Positions 32,711-41,030 of a DNA stretch of 64,000 bases are shown one piece after another. Under the pieces are notes generated by a model. That model worked only from the letters and a program-made list of their open reading frames with translations, did not search any database and was not told the DNA's origin. Position 1 is the stretch's first letter. Every line of letters begins with the position of its first letter. The DNA lies in contig NZ_WWCJ01000020.1 of the NCBI RefSeq assembly GCF_009857475.1, positions 1 to 64,000 of the forward strand, in the 5' to 3' direction. The DNA is from Pseudoduganella guangdongensis (GTDB taxonomy: Bacteria > Pseudomonadota > Gammaproteobacteria > Burkholderiales > Burkholderiaceae_D). Position numbers and translations under genes: made by a program.

Positions 32711-33187
32711 ATGAGCGAGCAATACAAGCATATCGTGAAACGCCAGCAGGCCGAGGAGGCGCAAGGTACCTTCTCGCATCCATGGAACCCCGCCTCTGAA
32801 ATCACCGGCTCGCAGCTGGCGCGCATGGCGGGGCTGAAGCGCAGCATGGTCAGCATCGGGCGCCTGAAGCCGGGCAAGGAGTCGTTTGCCTACCACCTGC
32901 ACCATAACGAAGAAGAGTGGATCTACATCCTCTCCGGCCAGGGCGTAGCGCATATCGACGGCGAGGATTACACGCTGGAGGCGGGCGACTTTGTCGGCTT
33001 CCCGACGCCGTCCAAGGCGCACCAGCTGATCAACCGTGGCAGCGAGGACCTGGTCTACCTGATGGGCGGCGAGGACTTGCCGTGCGAGGTGGCGGATTTC
33101 CCGGCGCTGGACCGGCGCATGGTGCGCACCGGTGACAAGATCAAGATCTATAAGCTGTCCGAAGGCCAGGAATTCGGCCCGCTATGA
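32711..33187 (+). CDS. Cupin-domain protein
   Basis: This 158-residue protein has a single cupin barrel. The metal-binding first motif is present as AYHLHHNEEEWIYILSGQGV, and the second as EAGDFVGFPTPSKAHQLIN. These give the usual His/Glu metal site. It could be an isomerase, dioxygenase or sugar-binding sensor; the sequence does not decide. It begins at the base after the ADP-ribosylglycohydrolase stop and overlaps the next gene by four bases, so the three form one operon. Confidence 0.88.
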   Translation: MSEQYKHIVKRQQAEEAQGTFSHPWNPASEITGSQLARMAGLKRSMVSIGRLKPGKESFAYHLHHNEEEWIYILSGQGVAHIDGEDYTLEAGDFVGFPTPSKAHQLINRGSEDLVYLMGGEDLPCEVADFPALDRRMVRTGDKIKIYKLSEGQEFGPL

Positions 33188-33528
33188 GCTTCGAGGCGGA
33201 AATTGCGGCGGCGCGCACGCGCATGGCGGCGGGCGAGCTGGAGGCGGCCCTGCGGCACCTGGAGCGCGCCCACGTGATCGGGCAGCTGCAGGTGTGGCCG
33301 CATGTGCTGTCGCATTGGCTGATGCTGAAGATCGAAGTGCGGCGCGGGCGTCCGCTGGCGGTGCTGGGGCAACTGGTGCGCATTGTGCTCGGCGCGCTGG
33401 GTTCGGCGGTCGGCGTGGTGCCGACCGGGAATACCGGCGGCAGCGATATCAGCATGTTCAAGCGCTTGCCGGTGCCGCCCGATTTGCAGGATGAGATCGA
33501 CCAGGCGGGCAAGCCGCCTTCGTCCTGA
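33184..33528 (+). CDS. DUF3703-family protein
   Basis: This 114-residue protein carries the DUF3703 pattern: a helical start FEAEIAAARTRMAAGELEAA, LRHLERAHVIGQ, and WPHVLSHWLMLKI, followed by VPTGNTGGSDISMFKRLPVP. The conserved histidines in ERAHVIGQ and HVLSHW could bind a metal. The function of the family is unknown. It overlaps the cupin stop (ATGA) and ends the operon. Confidence 0.8.
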   Translation: MSFEAEIAAARTRMAAGELEAALRHLERAHVIGQLQVWPHVLSHWLMLKIEVRRGRPLAVLGQLVRIVLGALGSAVGVVPTGNTGGSDISMFKRLPVPPDLQDEIDQAGKPPSS

Positions 33529-33529
33529 C

Positions 33530-35737
33530 TTAACGCGAGGCGTCGAGCGATTCGGCGCCCGTCATCAGCGATTCCACGGCGCGCTCGAACAGCGGCGCGT
33601 ATTCCAGCGGCCGCAGGCTGCCTTCGCGCAGGGCCGCCAGCAAGGCGGCGCGCGAATACACCAGCGGGGTTGGCGAGCCGCTGGCGGTGAACAGGAAGCC
33701 GGCATTGCGTGCTGCCACCGCGTCCAGGCGCAGCGGCATATAGTTTTCGCCGGATAGCAGTTCAAAGCCGTTGCCGGCGCGCGCCCACTGCAGCCAGTCC
33801 TCGTCGTGGGCGGCGGAGGACAGGGCGGGGTCGGGCTGCACCGCGACCTGCTGGCCGTGCAGCGCAAACTCCGCGCGGAAGTGGCTGTGGCCGGGCAGCG
33901 CAGCGGCAGTAGCGGCCGCACCTGCATCGGCGCCACCGGCATCGCGCGCCGCCAGCGCCTGCGCCACCGTGGCGCCCAGGCGCTCGCGCAAGGCGGCGAT
34001 GCCCAGGCGCGGCGTGGTGGCCGGTGGCAGCTTGTTCGACATTACATCCATATGCAGCGACACCAGCTGGTCCAGCGCCGCCTGCGCGGTCGCTTCCGGC
34101 ATGCCGATCATGGCCAGGCCGGCTCGCAACTGGCGCCCAAGCCCGGGTAGCATCTTCATCAGCGCGGCGCGCTCCTCCGGCAGCATCTTCTCCTGCCCGC
34201 TCCACACCAGCTCCGGCAGCAGCTGGCTGTGGTCAGGCTCGCGCCCCTGCGTGTGCGCCATCACCTGGGCCCAGGTGCCGCTGATGAAGTCCACCATGCG
34301 GCGGTCGATGCTGACCGTTTCCAGTTGCCCGCGCAGGGCGTCGGCGATGGCCGCCACCTGTGGCGCCACCTGTACCGCGCGCTCGAACGCCGGCATGCAA
34401 CGGCGCACCGCCGGCTCGCACTCGCGCAGCAGGCCGGCCAGGAAACCGTCGAACTCCAGTTCGGCGTCGGCGAATACCGCCGGGTCGTGCTCGTACTGCT
34501 GCAGCACGCGCTCGACCAGGCGCTGCACCTCGCCTTGTAGCGGCTGCAGCAAGGGCGAGTCGGCACCGATGCCGGCGGCGGCGGAGCCGATCCGGTCCAG
34601 CAGGCGGCGCACCGGATGGTGGGCGTTTTGCAGCACCGACTGGTCTTGCAGGGCGGCGCGCAGGAAGGGCGTATGCAGGCGGCACAACTGCGTGCGCAGC
34701 GGCGGCGGCAGCAGCTCGTCGTTCAGGATGAATTCGAACAGCATGCCGGCCAGTTCCGCCACCACGCGTTGCGGGCCGGGCGGCAGGCCGCTCAGGCGTT
34801 CGCGCAGGGCCAGCGGAGCGTGGGAGGCTTGCGCGGCGGCGGCGTGCTCGCTTTGCAGCTGGCGCAGGGCGCCATCGATCTGCAGCGGCGCCGGCGCCTG
34901 CGCCGGGCGCGCGCCGCGCCGCATGCCGGCCGGGTTGAACAGGCTAAACACCAGCTCCTGCAATTCCTGGTTGGGCTCCACGTGCTGGCGTACCGCGCCC
35001 AGGGCTGCCACGCGGCGGCGCATGGCCTGGTCGGCGTCGGCCAGGCCGGCGGCGGCGCGCTGCCAGTCGCGCCGTTCGCGCTCGCGCCGGCCCAGCGCGG
35101 AAGGGCGGGCCAGCAGGCGGGAACGGATGCCGCGCGATTCGAACACTTCGCGCAGGCGGGTGTAGAAGTCGCCCAGCTCCGCCGTCATCGTCTGCGACAG
35201 GGTGTCGAACAGCAGCTTGCTGTGCGCCTCCTCCTCCACCATGGAATGCAGCGCGTCGTACAGGGTGCGCGCCAGCAGGTAGGGCCGGAACGGGTTCTCG
35301 CGCTCGCGCACTTCGCTGTCGCCGTGCATCTGGGCGATGATCAGGTTCAGGTGGCCGAGACTCAGTTCGTCGGCGTCGCGCAGGCGCAGCAGCAGGCGCT
35401 CCACCTCGATCTGGCGCGTCATCACGTCGTCGTCGACCAGGGTCAGGGTGTCGGCGCGGAAGTCGTGCAGGCCGGTGCGCAGGTCGGTGTGCATGGTCTG
35501 CATGGCGCGCGCCAGCAGGCTGGCATAGGCGCGCTCCATGCGTGCGCGCAGCGTGGCGCCCTGCTCGCGCAGGAATACGCGGCAGGCGGCGGCGCCGCGC
35601 TGGTCGGCAGCGGGCGCGGTGCGCACGGCTTCGCCCAGGACCTCGTCGGCGCGGTCGGTCATGCGCCGGCACAGGGTGGTGAACCCGGTCTGGGCTTCTT
35701 CAATGGCGAGTGCAAGCACCCGTTTCAATGTTTGCAT
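33530..35737 (-). CDS. DUF1631-family protein
   Basis: This 735-residue cytoplasmic protein matches DUF1631 in length and pattern. Markers are ADELSLGHLNLIIAQM, ENPFRPYLLARTLYDAL, the LFNPAGMRR region, and a C-terminal QWARAGNGFELLSGENYMPL followed by FLFTASGSP. It is mostly helical without membrane segments. The family is common in beta- and gammaproteobacteria and its function is not established. It stands alone, convergent with the DUF3703 operon. Confidence 0.85.
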   Translation of the reverse strand: MQTLKRVLALAIEEAQTGFTTLCRRMTDRADEVLGEAVRTAPAADQRGAAACRVFLREQGATLRARMERAYASLLARAMQTMHTDLRTGLHDFRADTLTLVDDDVMTRQIEVERLLLRLRDADELSLGHLNLIIAQMHGDSEVRERENPFRPYLLARTLYDALHSMVEEEAHSKLLFDTLSQTMTAELGDFYTRLREVFESRGIRSRLLARPSALGRRERERRDWQRAAAGLADADQAMRRRVAALGAVRQHVEPNQELQELVFSLFNPAGMRRGARPAQAPAPLQIDGALRQLQSEHAAAAQASHAPLALRERLSGLPPGPQRVVAELAGMLFEFILNDELLPPPLRTQLCRLHTPFLRAALQDQSVLQNAHHPVRRLLDRIGSAAAGIGADSPLLQPLQGEVQRLVERVLQQYEHDPAVFADAELEFDGFLAGLLRECEPAVRRCMPAFERAVQVAPQVAAIADALRGQLETVSIDRRMVDFISGTWAQVMAHTQGREPDHSQLLPELVWSGQEKMLPEERAALMKMLPGLGRQLRAGLAMIGMPEATAQAALDQLVSLHMDVMSNKLPPATTPRLGIAALRERLGATVAQALAARDAGGADAGAAATAAALPGHSHFRAEFALHGQQVAVQPDPALSSAAHDEDWLQWARAGNGFELLSGENYMPLRLDAVAARNAGFLFTASGSPTPLVYSRAALLAALREGSLRPLEYAPLFERAVESLMTGAESLDASR

Positions 35738-35828
35738 AGGACTCGATTCTATCCAAATGTTGCATCAAAAAGGGGTAATTTGAAGAAAGATTATGTGTCA
35801 AAATGTACATTTGAATGGAGTTTTTTAC

Positions 35829-36458
35829 ATGCGTTTAGCATTGATGGCGGCAGCAATGTGCGCTGCGGCGTCGGCGCAGGCCGATGTTTCGCTGGTGGCG
35901 GCGATGAAAGAAAAGGCGCTGTTGTCGGTAAATGGCGGCGCGCCGCGCACGTTCGCGGTGGGCGCGACCCTGCCGGACGGCAGCAAGCTGGTGGCGGTGA
36001 GCCCGGAATCGGCGACGCTGGAGGATAAAGGCAAGCGCTACACGGTGCGCCTGGGCGAGTTTGCCGCAGCGGGCGGGGGCACTCCCGCCAACGCGCTGGT
36101 GCTGGCGCCGGACGCCAACGGCCATTTCTCGGTGGTGGGCGAAATCAACGGCAATCCGGTGAAGATGCTGGTCGATACCGGCGCCTCGCTGGTGTCGATT
36201 CCGGCGCCGATGGCGCGCCAGTTCGGCATCGACTACCGCCTCAAGGGCCGCCGCGCCTTCTCGCAAACCGCGGCCGGCCCGGCGGAGGTGTGGATCGTCA
36301 AGCTTGACCGCGTGCGCGTCGGCGAATTCGAGTTCGCCAATGTGGAAGCCTCGATCAACGAGGCCGGCCTACCGGTGGTCCTGCTCGGGAACTCGGTCCT
36401 CAAGCGCCTTGATATGAAGACGGAGTCGGGGATGCTGACGCTGTCCAAGCGTTTCTAG
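35829..36458 (+). CDS. Retropepsin-like aspartic protease (clan AA), secreted
   Basis: This 209-residue protein has a short signal peptide (MRLALMAAAMCAAASAQA) and a retropepsin-type domain with the catalytic triplet DTG at residues 116-118 in VKMLVDTGASLVSI. The flap region follows, and LPVVLLGNSVLKRLDMKTE matches the second conserved loop of the TIGR02281-type family. These are thought to act as dimeric periplasmic proteases. A GGAG precedes the ATG. Its 3' end overlaps the convergent HPP-CBS gene by 59 bases. Confidence 0.85.
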   Translation: MRLALMAAAMCAAASAQADVSLVAAMKEKALLSVNGGAPRTFAVGATLPDGSKLVAVSPESATLEDKGKRYTVRLGEFAAAGGGTPANALVLAPDANGHFSVVGEINGNPVKMLVDTGASLVSIPAPMARQFGIDYRLKGRRAFSQTAAGPAEVWIVKLDRVRVGEFEFANVEASINEAGLPVVLLGNSVLKRLDMKTESGMLTLSKRF

Positions 36459-37590
36459 CGTACAGCGCGGCCAGCACGTCGGACTGCGTCACGATGCCGG
36501 CGAAACGGTCCTCGTGGTCCAGCACGGGAATGTGGTGGAAGCCGGAATCGGCCATCAGCGGCACCAGCTCGGTGATCGGGGTGTCGACGTTGGCGGTGCG
36601 CGGCTGGCGCACCATGATTTGCCCCACCACTTCCGGCTTCTCCGAGTGGCTGGTGCCGGACGGGCGCAAAAACTCCCGCAACTGGCGCCGCATGCCGTGG
36701 TAGTCGTCCAGGCCGCCGTGCGTCATGAAGTCGCTGGTGGTGACGATGCCGATCACGCGCCGCACCCGGTTCAGCACCGGCAACGCCGCCACGCGGTGCT
36801 TGCGCATTTCGCGCCAGGCCTCGGCCAGCGGGGTGGCGAATTCCGCCGTCACCACATCTTTCGACATGATGTCGCCGCAGGTGATGATGCCGAAGCGGCG
36901 CTGGTAGGCGCGCTCCTCGGTTTTCAGGAACAGGGCTTGCAGGTCGTCGCGGCTGATATCCAGCACCTGGTTGTACTGGCGCAGCACGGCGTCCAGGTCT
37001 TCCGGCTGGAAGCCGAAGCGCGCCGTTGGCGCCGCGTCGTTGGTCGCATGCGGGTGCGGCTGGGCCGGCTGCTGCTGGTGCGGGTAGCGGCGCCCGCTCA
37101 GGTTGTTGTAGACCATGGCGGCCAGCACCATCAGCACGCAGTCCAGCAGCACCGGGCCCAGGGCGAAGCGGTAGCCCAGCGCATGCACGGCGGGCCCGCC
37201 GATCACCATCATCAGGGCGGTGGCGCCGCCGGGCGGATGCAGGCAGCGCAGCGCGAACATGGCGGCAATGGCCAGCGGCGTGGCCAGGGCGGCCGCCAGC
37301 GGGCCGGCGCCCAGGTACTGCACGCAGGCCGCGCCCATCAGGCCCGACACCACATTGCCGCCGATGACGGACCAGGGCTGGGCCAGCGGGCTGGCGGGAA
37401 GGCAGAACAGCAGCACGGCGGAGGCGCCCATCGGCGCCACCAGCCAGATGGCGTGGTCGCCCAGCAGGTAGTGCGCGACCGCGCTGGTCAGGGCCAGGCC
37501 GAGCAGGGCGCCGGCACTGGCGCGCAGGCGTTCGCGTTGGGAAGTATTGCTGCGCGCGGGGAGGAGGGAGGTGAGCCAGGATTTCAGCAT
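36400..37590 (-). CDS. HPP-family membrane protein with two CBS domains
   Basis: This 396-residue inner-membrane protein has four HPP-type membrane segments in the first 165 residues, including LVAPMGASAVLLFCLPASPL and the name-giving CLHPPGGATALM. Two CBS domains follow: IMSKDVVTAEFATPLAEAWR around residue 240 and IMVRQPRTANVDTPITELVP around 325. CBS pairs bind adenosine nucleotides. HPP proteins have been linked to nitrite transport in some organisms. It lies next to, and in the same direction as, the Lrp-type regulator. Confidence 0.9.
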   Translation of the reverse strand: MLKSWLTSLLPARSNTSQRERLRASAGALLGLALTSAVAHYLLGDHAIWLVAPMGASAVLLFCLPASPLAQPWSVIGGNVVSGLMGAACVQYLGAGPLAAALATPLAIAAMFALRCLHPPGGATALMMVIGGPAVHALGYRFALGPVLLDCVLMVLAAMVYNNLSGRRYPHQQQPAQPHPHATNDAAPTARFGFQPEDLDAVLRQYNQVLDISRDDLQALFLKTEERAYQRRFGIITCGDIMSKDVVTAEFATPLAEAWREMRKHRVAALPVLNRVRRVIGIVTTSDFMTHGGLDDYHGMRRQLREFLRPSGTSHSEKPEVVGQIMVRQPRTANVDTPITELVPLMADSGFHHIPVLDHEDRFAGIVTQSDVLAALYARNAWTASASPTPSSYQGA

Positions 37591-37621
37591 TCCGCCATTA
37601 TCCCACGGCCGCGCCAGGCTT

Positions 37622-38107
37622 TCAGGCGCCCGCGCCGTGCGACACCAGGTCCAGCGGCAGGCTGGTGGTGTACTTGATCTGTTCCATTGAAAACGCCGAG
37701 GACACCCCGGTGAGCTGGGCCGCCTTGATCAGCTTCTTGTAAAAACGGTCATACCCTTCGATATCGGTGGTCACCACCTTCAGCAGGTAATCGACATCGC
37801 CGCTCATGCGGTGGAATTCCTGCACCTCCGGCAGCGCCACCACGGCGGCGGCAAACTTGGCCAGCCACTTCTCGTCGTGCTGGCTGGTGCGCACGCTGAC
37901 GAAGACCGTCACCGGCAAGCCCGCCTTGCGCCGGTTGACGATGGCGACGCGGCGGTCGAAATAGCCATCCTCCTCCAGCCGCTTCAGGCGCTTCCAGCAC
38001 GGCGTGGTCGACAAGCCCACCTTTTCCGCCAGCTCGGCGACCGAGAGCGTGCCGTCCACCTGCAGCGCACCGAGGATGGCGTAGTCAAAGCGGTCGAGAT
38101 CGTTCAT
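37622..38107 (-). CDS. Lrp/AsnC-family transcriptional regulator
   Basis: This 161-residue regulator has an N-terminal winged helix (DRFDYAILGALQVDGTLSVA, then GLSTTPCWKRLKRLEEDGY) and a C-terminal RAM ligand-binding domain (VPEVQEFHRMSGDVDYLLKV-like). The family senses amino acids. It is divergent from the cysteine desulfurase fusion with 100 bases between starts, so cysteine or a related amino acid is a reasonable but unproven ligand. A second Cys-free effector pocket cannot be judged by eye. Confidence 0.93.
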   Translation of the reverse strand: MNDLDRFDYAILGALQVDGTLSVAELAEKVGLSTTPCWKRLKRLEEDGYFDRRVAIVNRRKAGLPVTVFVSVRTSQHDEKWLAKFAAAVVALPEVQEFHRMSGDVDYLLKVVTTDIEGYDRFYKKLIKAAQLTGVSSAFSMEQIKYTTSLPLDLVSHGAGA

Positions 38108-38115
38108 TTTTGTTT

Positions 38116-38182
38116 ATATCGATATTTGGAATGCTTATTCTACATTGGGACGAGTTTGGGGTAATTTTGGCATAAGCGATTC
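38116..38182. promoter_or_regulatory. Symmetric boxes in the lrp-desulfurase gap
   Basis: ATATCGATAT (38116-38125) is a perfect palindrome. GAATGCTTATTC (38129-38140) is a second dyad. ATAAGCGATTC (38172-38182) is an inverted partner of GAATGCTTAT. Such A+T-rich dyads in a divergent gap fit binding by an Lrp-type regulator. Confidence 0.45.
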
Positions 38183-38207
38183 GGCTCCATTTCGTACACT
38201 ATTTAGC

Positions 38208-40169
38208 ATGAGCAAAGAAATTTACCTCGACGGAAATGCCACGACCTGCGTGCTGCCGGCTGCCATCGACGCGGCGGTTCAGGCCATGCGTGACTGTTTC
38301 GGCAATCCCAGCAGCACCCACGCCACCGGCCTCAAAGCCAAGGCCATGATGGACACGGTGCGCCAGCGCGCCAAACGCCTGCTGGGCGTGGGCGGCGGCC
38401 GCATCATGTTCAATAGCGGCGCCACGGAAGGCATCCAGACCGCCGTGCTATCCGCCCTGTGCGCGCTGCGTGAACGGCGCGAGCGCGGCGAGAGCATCGG
38501 CCGCCTGCTGGTCTACGGCGCCACCGAGCACAAGGCCGTGCCGGAAGCGCTGGCGCACTGGAACCGCCTGCTGGGACTGCAGCTCGAACTGAAAAAACTG
38601 GCGGTGGACGGCGACGGCCGCCACGACCTGGATGCCCTGCGCGCGCTGGCGCCGCAGGCCGCCTTTGTCTGTACCATGGCGGCGAACAATGAAACCGGTG
38701 TGGTAAGTGACCTGGCCGGCATTGCCGCCGCCCTGGAAGGCAGCCAGGCCCTCTGGATGGTCGATTGCGTGCAAGGCCTGGGCAAGCTGGCGCTGGACCT
38801 GGGGGATACGCGCATTGATTACGCGCCGTTCTCCGGCCACAAGCTGTACGCGCCGAAAGGCATCGGCATGCTGTATGTGCGCGAAGGCGCGCCGTACACG
38901 CCGCTGGTGATGGGCGGCGGCCAGGAAGCCGGCCTGCGTTCCGGCACCGAAAACATGGCGGGCATCGCCGCCCTGGGCGCCGTGCTGGCCGCGCTGGAGG
39001 AGGGCGACACCTTCCGCTCGCCGGCCGAACTGCACGGCTTCCGTGAAAAGCTGGCGGCCAGCCTGCGCAAAGCCTTGCCCGGTATCGTGTTCAACGCGCC
39101 GTTTGAAAAGGCGCTGCCGACCACCCTGAATTTCTCCGTCCCCGGCCTGTCGAGCAAGGAGCTGCTGGACGTGTTCGACGCCGCCAATGTGCGCGTCAGC
39201 GCCGGCAGCGCCTGTTCCGCCGCCAAGGCCGCGCCAAGCTATGTGCTGGACGCCATGGGCCTGCCGGCCTGGCGCAGCAGCAGCGCCGTGCGCATGTCCT
39301 TCGGCCCGCTGGCCAGCGCGGAAGTCATCAACGAAGCCTGCGCCCGCATCGAACGTTGTGGCCAGGCGCTGCGCGAGGCCGGCATGCTGGACACGCCGAC
39401 CTCCGGCGCCAGTGTGCCGGAAGGCGTGCTGCAACTGAGCCTGGGCGGCAACCATAGCTGGCTGCTGCTGGACGCCGCCACGCGCCAATGCATCGCGATC
39501 GACCACCAGGCCGAACTGGCCGAACGCATCGACAGCCTGCTGCGCAGCCACGGCTACCAGCTGGCCGCACGCCTTACTACGCGCGACGGCGAAGGCTGGG
39601 CGGCAGCGGGCGACAGCATCGCCTTCGGCCCGCACACGCTGCGCCGGGTGGCGCTCGCTGGCGGGCGGTACGCCTACCTGCTGTGTAGCGGCGAGAAAGT
39701 CGATTACGCCTTCACCGGCCTGGCACCGCTGGCCGCCCTGGAAGGCCGGGTGCCGGCCGACGCCCTGCTCTGCGCCGGGCGGGAAGAGGTGAATGCCTGT
39801 TGCACCAGTCTGCGCGCCGAAGCGCAAGCCGCAGCCATCAGCACCGACGTCAACCTGGACAGCGTCACGCTGGCCCGCCTGCTGGCAGCGCACCCGAACG
39901 CCGTGCTGGTCGATGTGCGCGAAGCCTATGAGCAGGCGGCCTGCATCCCGGGCGGGCGCCGCGCGCAAAGCGTGCCCCTGAGCCGCCTGGCCGCGTTTGT
40001 GCCGGCCTGGCTGGGCGCCGCCGAACAGGCGCCGCTGGTGTTCTTCTGCCGCAGCGGCAACCGCAGCGCCAAAGCCGCGCAATGCCTGCGCCGCCTTGGC
40101 TACCGCCAGGCCTACCATCTGAGCGGCGGCATCGCCCTCGCCGCGCCGGGGCTGGCCCTGGCAGCCTGA
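38208..40169 (+). CDS. Cysteine desulfurase fused to a decayed metallo-beta-lactamase domain and a rhodanese
   Basis: This 653-residue protein joins three parts. Residues 1-390 are a class V, IscS/NifS-like cysteine desulfurase: the PLP lysine is K212 in SGHKLYAPKG, the DxxQ pair is in MVDCVQGLGK, and the catalytic Cys is C336 in VSAGSACSAAKA. Residues about 405-540 resemble the persulfide dioxygenase fold (SWLLLDAATRQCIAIDHQAE), but the HxHxDH ligands are missing. The rhodanese, 545-653, keeps the active loop CRSGNRS with C614. The enzyme would take sulfur from cysteine and pass a persulfide to its own rhodanese. Start chosen at the conserved EIYLDGNATT. Regulated probably by the divergent Lrp protein. 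Confidence 0.85.
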   Translation: MSKEIYLDGNATTCVLPAAIDAAVQAMRDCFGNPSSTHATGLKAKAMMDTVRQRAKRLLGVGGGRIMFNSGATEGIQTAVLSALCALRERRERGESIGRLLVYGATEHKAVPEALAHWNRLLGLQLELKKLAVDGDGRHDLDALRALAPQAAFVCTMAANNETGVVSDLAGIAAALEGSQALWMVDCVQGLGKLALDLGDTRIDYAPFSGHKLYAPKGIGMLYVREGAPYTPLVMGGGQEAGLRSGTENMAGIAALGAVLAALEEGDTFRSPAELHGFREKLAASLRKALPGIVFNAPFEKALPTTLNFSVPGLSSKELLDVFDAANVRVSAGSACSAAKAAPSYVLDAMGLPAWRSSSAVRMSFGPLASAEVINEACARIERCGQALREAGMLDTPTSGASVPEGVLQLSLGGNHSWLLLDAATRQCIAIDHQAELAERIDSLLRSHGYQLAARLTTRDGEGWAAAGDSIAFGPHTLRRVALAGGRYAYLLCSGEKVDYAFTGLAPLAALEGRVPADALLCAGREEVNACCTSLRAEAQAAAISTDVNLDSVTLARLLAAHPNAVLVDVREAYEQAACIPGGRRAQSVPLSRLAAFVPAWLGAAEQAPLVFFCRSGNRSAKAAQCLRRLGYRQAYHLSGGIALAAPGLALAA

Positions 40170-40198
40170 CACCAAGTTTGAAAGTTGTATCCTGTTTG

Positions 40199-40225
40199 CG
40201 GCGGCCCTCGGGTCGCCGTTTTTTT
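40199..40225 (+). terminator. Rho-independent terminator after the desulfurase fusion
   Basis: The stem CGGCGGCCC / GGGTCGCCG with a G-U pair is followed by seven Ts. It lies 30 bases after the stop codon. Confidence 0.85.
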
Positions 40226-40345
40226 GTCGGAAAACTTTACAGCGGGTCGCGCGTCAATTTCAAAAAGCTAGACAAATCATAACGTTACTATGCTGGCATG
40301 TTAATTGCTTTATAGTAAAAACTGTTTAATTTTGGATATAAGTTA

Positions 40346-40930
40346 ATGAAATTCCGTACCACCCTCCTGGCCCTCATGCTGGCCGCACCAACCGCTTTCG
40401 CCGCGCCAATCACCATCAGCAAGACCGAAACCATCACCGGCTCCCATCAAGGCTTCAGCTTCTCGCTGGGCGGCCTGCCGGCCGCCGGCAAGCAAGCCAA
40501 GTTCAGCGTTGTGCTGAACGGCGACTACACCACCGGTGTGACCTCGGAATTCGCGACCCTGGTACTGGAAGGCTTTGGCCCGCTCAAGCTGGGCGGCGCG
40601 TGGGACAATGCCAAAGGTGTTGCCCTCAACAACGTGGCCGGCCTGAGCGTGGACAGCTACACCGTCACCAACCTTGGTCACAGCGACGATATCCAGCGTT
40701 CCTGGGTATTCAGCCTGACCGACAGCCTGTTCAAGACTTTTGCCGCTGACAAGACGTTCAACTTCACCGTCCAGAACAGCGCGCAAGTCAACAATTACAA
40801 ATATGCGGGTTCCGACTTCGTCAGCGCAAGCCTGAAGTTCGAGCCAGTCCCTGAGCCGACCTCGCTGGCCCTGTCCGGCCTTGGCCTGGCCCTGGTCGCC
40901 CTGGCCCGCCGCCGCCGCAAATCCGCGTAA
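40346..40930 (+). CDS. PEP-CTERM sorting-domain protein
   Basis: This 194-residue secreted protein has a signal peptide (MKFRTTLLALMLAAPTAFA), a beta-rich body and a C-terminal sorting signal. The signal consists of VPEPTSLALSGLG, a hydrophobic helix and the basic tail ARRRRKSA. Proteins of this type are processed by an exosortase and usually linked to exopolysaccharide. FxxG-type substrates differ widely and the body gives no function. The A+T-rich region before it (about 40270-40340) probably holds its promoter. It stands alone. Confidence 0.92.
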   Translation: MKFRTTLLALMLAAPTAFAAPITISKTETITGSHQGFSFSLGGLPAAGKQAKFSVVLNGDYTTGVTSEFATLVLEGFGPLKLGGAWDNAKGVALNNVAGLSVDSYTVTNLGHSDDIQRSWVFSLTDSLFKTFAADKTFNFTVQNSAQVNNYKYAGSDFVSASLKFEPVPEPTSLALSGLGLALVALARRRRKSA

Positions 40931-40946
40931 TCGGACGTAGCTAAAG

Positions 40947-41025
40947 AATCGGGGTCAGGTCTGGCAATCGGACAAACTATGCGCTTCGCGCATAGTTTGT
41001 CCGATTGCCAGACCTGACCCCGATT
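40947..41025. repeat. Perfect 38-bp inverted repeat of the GGGGTCAGG family
   Basis: Arms 40947-40984 and 40988-41025 are fully complementary with the three-base loop TTC. Each arm contains GGGGTCAGGTCTGGCAATCG followed by GACAAA. It lies between the convergent PEP-CTERM and TonB-receptor genes, five bases from the latter's stop, and can act as a two-way terminator. The outer half matches 52168-52241 closely. Confidence 0.92.
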
Positions 41026-41030
41026 TGTTT

